DNA of 40,395 nucleotides from Bacteroidales bacterium (GTDB lineage Bacteria; Bacteroidota; Bacteroidia; Bacteroidales; UBA932). The position numbers were made by a program, and so were the translations under genes. Location: the NCBI GenBank assembly GCA_017454335.1, contig JAFTDE010000015.1:1-40395 (forward strand), in the 5' to 3' direction. Within the stretch, counting starts at the first letter, position 1. Each line of letters opens with the position of its first letter. Shown in pieces: positions 37,474-40,395 of this stretch. Under the pieces are notes generated by a model, which saw nothing but the letters and a program-made list of their open reading frames with translations, made no database searches and had not been told where the DNA came from.

Positions 37474-38222
37474 TTACCAGACCCAACTGCAAAATCAACC
37501 TCGGGCTCCACATCCTGGGCGAGCGGAGCGACGGGTTCCATGACATCGAAACGCTGTTCTACCCCTGCAGCCTCTTCACCGACGAGCTGGAAATCCAGCC
37601 CGCCGAGGAATTCCGGGCACGGATCGGGGCGAACTGGCGCGAGCAGGACGACCTTGCGGTCCGGGCGTACCGCCTGCTGGCCGGCACGTACCACCTGCCT
37701 CCGGTGTACATCCGCCTGATCAAGCAGATCCCCGTCGGGGCGGGACTGGGCGGCGGTTCTGCGGACGGCGCCTTCGCGCTGATGATGCTCAACGAACTGT
37801 TTTCGCTGGGCCTGGGCATGAAGCAGCTGACGGAATATGCCGCCCGGCTGGGCAGCGACTGCCCCTTCTTCCTGTACAACCAGCCGATGATCGGCAGCGG
37901 CCGCGGCGAGATCCTGGAGCCCTTCGACATCGACCTCAGCGCCTACACCATCCGCATCAAGGTGCCCCGCGACATTCGGATCAGCACCGCAGAAGCCTAC
38001 CGGGGTGTCCGGCCGCACGAGGGGATGCCGCTGCGCGAAGCCCTCGCCTGCCCGGTGGACCAGTGGCGGGAATGCCTGGTCAACGATTTCGAGGAGCGCG
38101 TATTCGCCGCGCATCCGCAGCTGGCCGCAGTCAAGCAGCAGCTGTACGACGCGGGGGCCGTGTACGCCGCGATGTCCGGCAGCGGTTCGGCGCTGTACGG
38201 AATCTTTCCGAAAGAAAAATAG
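37470..38222 (+). CDS. ispE: 4-diphosphocytidyl-2-C-methyl-D-erythritol kinase
   Basis: MEP-pathway GHMP kinase, 250 residues from ATG at 37470, overlapping the sufD stop as ATGA. N-terminal TRPNCKINLGLHILGERSDG and the ATP-binding loop PVGAGLGGGSADGAF are diagnostic; the C-terminal GHMP motif is AAMSGSGSALYGIF. The longer upstream frame is an artefact over sufD. Its placement after suf may reflect the need of the later MEP enzymes IspG and IspH for Fe-S clusters. It ends flush against the convergent rimM. Confidence 0.94.
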   Translation: MITRPNCKINLGLHILGERSDGFHDIETLFYPCSLFTDELEIQPAEEFRARIGANWREQDDLAVRAYRLLAGTYHLPPVYIRLIKQIPVGAGLGGGSADGAFALMMLNELFSLGLGMKQLTEYAARLGSDCPFFLYNQPMIGSGRGEILEPFDIDLSAYTIRIKVPRDIRISTAEAYRGVRPHEGMPLREALACPVDQWRECLVNDFEERVFAAHPQLAAVKQQLYDAGAVYAAMSGSGSALYGIFPKEK

Positions 38223-38705
38223 TTATTCTGCCAGCAGACCTTCCGGCAGTTCCAGCACGAGCGTCCGCGTATCGGGATCGACTTCGCGGACCAGGTCCTC
38301 GTGCAGGGGAATCATTTCTTCGCCGTGCACCGTCTGGACATACAGGCAGAGGTTGCCGGGAATGGGGGCCATGTCGTTCACCGTTCCGATCCGGCGGTCC
38401 CCGTCGTAAACGGTCCAGCCCGTGAAATCCGCTTCTTCCTCTTCCTCGTCGTCGCCTTCGGTGAGGAGTTCCAGCCCGACCAGTTCCTCGGCATCGCGCA
38501 GATCGTGCACATCCGTCAGGCGGGCGATGGCGCGGGTGTTGCCGCGCTGCTGGAGGGATTCAATGAAAAAAGGAACCGGCAATCCATCGATTTCGATGAA
38601 TACCGGTTCCGTTTTGTCGATGTCCTGGATGTCGATGTCGTACAGCCCGATCAGGATGCCGCCATCGGTTCCGTGAGACTTGAGAATTTTGGCAAGCGCG
38701 CGCAT
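38223..38705 (-). CDS. rimM: Ribosome maturation factor RimM
   Basis: 160 residues; helps mature the 30S head and binds S19. The RimM N-terminal barrel includes GILIGLYD and FFIESLQQRGN, and the PRC-barrel part has WTVYDGDRRIGTV and IPLHEDLVREVD. An acidic run (EGDDEEEEE) separates the two. Its start overlaps the rpsP stop (TAATG), the common rpsP-rimM pairing. Confidence 0.9.
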   Translation of the reverse strand: MRALAKILKSHGTDGGILIGLYDIDIQDIDKTEPVFIEIDGLPVPFFIESLQQRGNTRAIARLTDVHDLRDAEELVGLELLTEGDDEEEEEADFTGWTVYDGDRRIGTVNDMAPIPGNLCLYVQTVHGEEMIPLHEDLVREVDPDTRTLVLELPEGLLAE

Positions 38706-39259
38706 TACGCCTCGGCAGGGGCCTCTGCGGCCGGTGCTTCCTCGGCGGGGGCTTCGGCGGCAGCAGCCTCAGCGGCCTCAGCGGCCTGCTTGGCAGCCAG
38801 CTCCGCAGCCTTCTTGGCGATCGCCTCGGCGCGGGCCTCGTTGACCTTGGCCTCGGCGGCCTTGGCGGCTTTGCGCTTCTCGACAGCCTCCATCACCAGT
38901 CCGGACTTCTTGGCTTCGATCTTGGCGTCCCGCTGAGCTTTCCAATCATTCCACTTCTTGTCGGCCTCGGCCTGGGTGAGGGCACCCTTGGCGACACCGC
39001 CGTCGAGGTGATGGCGGAGGAGCACTCCCTCGTAGGACAGGATGCGACGGCAAACCAGGGAAGGTTCGGCACCGACCTTGATCCAAGCGAGAGCCCGCTC
39101 GGCGTTGAGGATAATGGTAGCAGGGTTGGTGTTCGGATTGTAGGATCCGAGCTGCTCGATGAAACGACCGTCACGCGGTGAACGTGAGTCCGCCACTACA
39201 ATGTGGAAGAATGCGAAATTCTTCTTTCCGTGGCGCTGAAGACGAATTTTAACAGCCAT
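38705..39259 (-). CDS. rpsP: 30S ribosomal protein bS16 with Ala/Glu-rich tail
   Basis: 184 residues. The S16 core is clear ([32 protein letters not shown]). After ~110 residues a long tail of Ala, Glu and Lys repeats begins and ends in [15 protein letters not shown]; such tails are usual in Bacteroidetes S16. A promoter lies ~60-95 nt upstream. Confidence 0.96.
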   Translation of the reverse strand: MAVKIRLQRHGKKNFAFFHIVVADSRSPRDGRFIEQLGSYNPNTNPATIILNAERALAWIKVGAEPSLVCRRILSYEGVLLRHHLDGGVAKGALTQAEADKKWNDWKAQRDAKIEAKKSGLVMEAVEKRKAAKAAEAKVNEARAEAIAKKAAELAAKQAAEAAEAAAAEAPAEEAPAAEAPAEA

Positions 39260-39321
39260 TGTGAATCTGTTGTTTTAAAATGAAATAAATACCTAATTGC
39301 TCTTGCTCGAAGAGCGGACGG

Positions 39322-39353
39322 CAAAGTTCGGAAAGTTTTACACTTTTTCCAAA
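39322..39353 (-). promoter_or_regulatory. Promoter of rpsP-rimM
   Basis: Minus strand: TTTG (39353-39350), 20-nt spacer, GAACTTTG (39329-39322). The -7 box departs from the consensus in its first base. Confidence 0.5.
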
Positions 39354-39358
39354 TTTAT

Positions 39359-39389
39359 TTTGTGAAAATCAGAAATATCTCTAATTTTG
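39359..39389 (+). promoter_or_regulatory. Promoter of tRNA-Leu
   Basis: TTTG (39359-39362), 19-nt spacer, TAATTTTG (39382-39389). Perfect consensus; transcription should start within a few bases of the tRNA 5' end at 39400. Confidence 0.85.
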
Positions 39390-39399
39390 CAGTCCCAAT

Positions 39400-39482
39400 G
39401 CGGCAGTGGTGAAATGGTAGACACGCTACTTTGAGGGGGTAGTGGGCGTTGGCCTGTGTGAGTTCGAGTCTCACCTGCCGCA
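39400..39482 (+). tRNA. tRNA-Leu (anticodon GAG)
   Basis: Acceptor stem GCGGCAG / CTGCCGC with discriminator A. D arm GTGAAATGGTAGACAC. Anticodon stem CTACT / GGTAG with loop TTGAGGG, giving GAG. Long class II variable arm and T arm GTGAGTTCGAGTCTCAC. The 3' CCA is not encoded. Confidence 0.95.
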
Positions 39483-39489
39483 CGAAAAA

Positions 39490-39516
39490 GGCATCCGGAA
39501 TCCGGATGCCTTTTTT
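39490..39516. terminator. Terminator after tRNA-Leu (bidirectional)
   Basis: 9-bp stem GGCATCCGG / CCGGATGCC with a 3-nt loop, flanked by A5 on the left and T6 on the right, so it can end both the tRNA transcript and the convergent DUF1080 transcript. Confidence 0.9.
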
Positions 39517-39533
39517 GTTTGCGGGCTATAAGA

Positions 39534-40154
39534 TTAGTATTCGACGGTGATGTTGCGGAACTCGATGGCGCCGCCCTCGCTCTGGAAACCGATATAGCCC
39601 CCGCGCACCGCCGTCATGGCCTCATTGACGAGCACACCGTTGACCTTGGCCGTCAGCTGGCCGTCCTTGCAGCGGATTTCCACCTTGTTCCACTGGCCGT
39701 CCGGCCGCTCGGGATCTCCCTCGCAGAGCGGAGCCTTGCGGTAGGTCGGTCCATCCACATCTTCCATGGCGATGCGGCTGAAGAAGAATCCGAAGTCGGA
39801 CTCGCGGATCTGCAGCTGGACACCCGTCGGCCAGACGCGGTCGCCTTCCTGCAGGAAGACATAGATGCCGCCGTCCACCCGCTGGTCCACCCAACGCCAC
39901 TCCAGACGCAGGGTGCAGTCGCCGAAGACCTTCTCGGTGCGGATGTATCCGTTGGGCTTGCCGCTGACATGCAGCTTGCCGTCGACGACGCTGAACGTGG
40001 GTTCCGTGACAGGTTCGGCGTCCGGCACCGGATCCGCCAGGAAATACACCCACCCGTCCAGGTCCTTGCCGTTGAACAGGACTTCCTTATTCCGCCACTC
40101 GGGCTCGGGGACCGGAAGAGATGCCCGATCAGGTCGGGCAGGACGTTCTGTCAA
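39534..40154 (-). CDS. DUF1080 (3-keto-disaccharide hydrolase-like) protein
   Basis: 206 residues. Family text: EVLFNGKDLDGW, FSVVDGKLHVSG, GYIRTEKVFGDCTLRLEWRW, GGIYVFLQEGDRVWPTGVQLQI, GQWNKVEIRCKDGQLTAKVN and the end GGYIGFQSEGGAIEFRNI. The fold is a concanavalin-like sandwich that acts on glycans. Most members are secreted lipoproteins; here no signal peptide is seen and the only open start is TTG at 40154, with a candidate promoter ~15-45 nt upstream. The N terminus may therefore have been lost or the start misread. Confidence 0.8.
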   Translation of the reverse strand: MTERPARPDRASLPVPEPEWRNKEVLFNGKDLDGWVYFLADPVPDAEPVTEPTFSVVDGKLHVSGKPNGYIRTEKVFGDCTLRLEWRWVDQRVDGGIYVFLQEGDRVWPTGVQLQIRESDFGFFFSRIAMEDVDGPTYRKAPLCEGDPERPDGQWNKVEIRCKDGQLTAKVNGVLVNEAMTAVRGGYIGFQSEGGAIEFRNITVEY

Positions 40155-40167
40155 ATCTTCCGAGGTG

Positions 40168-40198
40168 CAAAGGTGTCCAAAAAAGCGAAAATATCAAA
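40168..40198 (-). promoter_or_regulatory. Candidate promoter of the DUF1080 gene
   Basis: Minus strand: TTTG (40198-40195), 19-nt spacer, CACCTTTG (40175-40168). One mismatch in the -7 box. Confidence 0.45.
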
Positions 40199-40220
40199 TA
40201 ATTGCGTAACTTCGCTCGTT

Positions 40221-40395
40221 ATGAACAAATTGAAAATCTACGTCAAGGATGACTTCGGGGGCCTGAACTGGCACCTGCGCTCCTATTCGTCCGTCTATAT
40301 GGTTTACGATGCCAACGTGGCCGAGCACGTTGCCAAAATCAAGAAGCATGTCAAGTCTTCGCTGCCCCTGGAGATCAGCGAGGCGGCCAAGACCA
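40221..40395 (+). CDS. N-terminal part of an unidentified protein (possibly AroB-like)
   Basis: Opens with ATG at 40221 (MNKLKIYVKDDFGGLNWHLR) and runs off the window after 58 codons. The segment SSVYMVYDANVAEHVAKI followed by LPLEISEAAKT resembles the N-terminal domain of 3-dehydroquinate synthase, but too little is visible to be sure. A possible -7 box TAACTTCG ends 6 nt before the ATG. The coding quality (codon use, GC) is like the core genes of the window. Confidence 0.6.
   Translation, partial: MNKLKIYVKDDFGGLNWHLRSYSSVYMVYDANVAEHVAKIKKHVKSSLPLEISEAAKT

Overview
The window comes from a GC-rich member of the Bacteroidales. The evidence is type III glutamine synthetase, DapL-type lysine synthesis, a FeoA-FeoB fusion, S16 with an Ala-rich tail, an RHS protein with an exchangeable tip, and many promoters of the Bacteroidetes form TTTG-N19/20-TAnnTTTG. 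Genus cannot be fixed from the sequence alone; a gut Rikenellaceae-like lineage is only a guess.

Layout. (1) 1-2216: the AT-rich 3' end of an RHS polymorphic-toxin gene with a JAB-like tip, an overlapping lipoprotein (probable immunity protein) and a secreted YwqK/MORN-like protein, closed by a terminator. (2) 2220-2611: a scrambled stretch with a 74-bp exact copy of an internal amtB segment and remnants of other genes. (3) 16694 down to 2612 (minus strand): an eight-gene nitrogen operon, glnK-amtB-asnB-glnN-gltB-gltD-dapL-purF, with gaps of at most 20 nt. (4) 22980 down to 16763 (minus): a fused carA-carB gene followed by pyrG. (5) 28806 down to 23113 (minus): a five-gene MacAB/TolC-like efflux system bracketed by two related hairpins. 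(6) 29047-30392: a REP-associated tyrosine transposase (RAYT)-like gene between two 146-bp, 97%-identical palindromes spaced exactly 1,200 bp apart. (7) 33584 down to 30414 (minus): feoAB, a 54-residue Cys-rich membrane protein, and queH. (8) aroC (minus) diverges from sufB-sufC-sufD(short)-ispE (plus). (9) rpsP-rimM (minus), tRNA-Leu(GAG), a DUF1080 protein without a signal peptide, and the start of an unidentified plus-strand gene.

The most interesting signal is regulatory. Both glutamine-centred operons (glnK... and carAB-pyrG) are preceded by the same architecture: a Bacteroidetes-type promoter, a short leader ORF of about 40 codons dense in Gln and Asn codons, a conserved 24-nt block at its 3' end (19 of 24 positions identical, both peptides ending V-S-C-x-A-G-R-T), a small hairpin that shows GCCGG in its loop, and an intrinsic terminator whose 5' arm can pair with that loop. 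Five of the ten downstream genes encode glutamine amidotransferases (PurF, GltB, AsnB, PyrG, CarA), and GlnN makes glutamine. This looks like a shared glutamine-sensing leader-peptide attenuator. It is inferred from sequence only.
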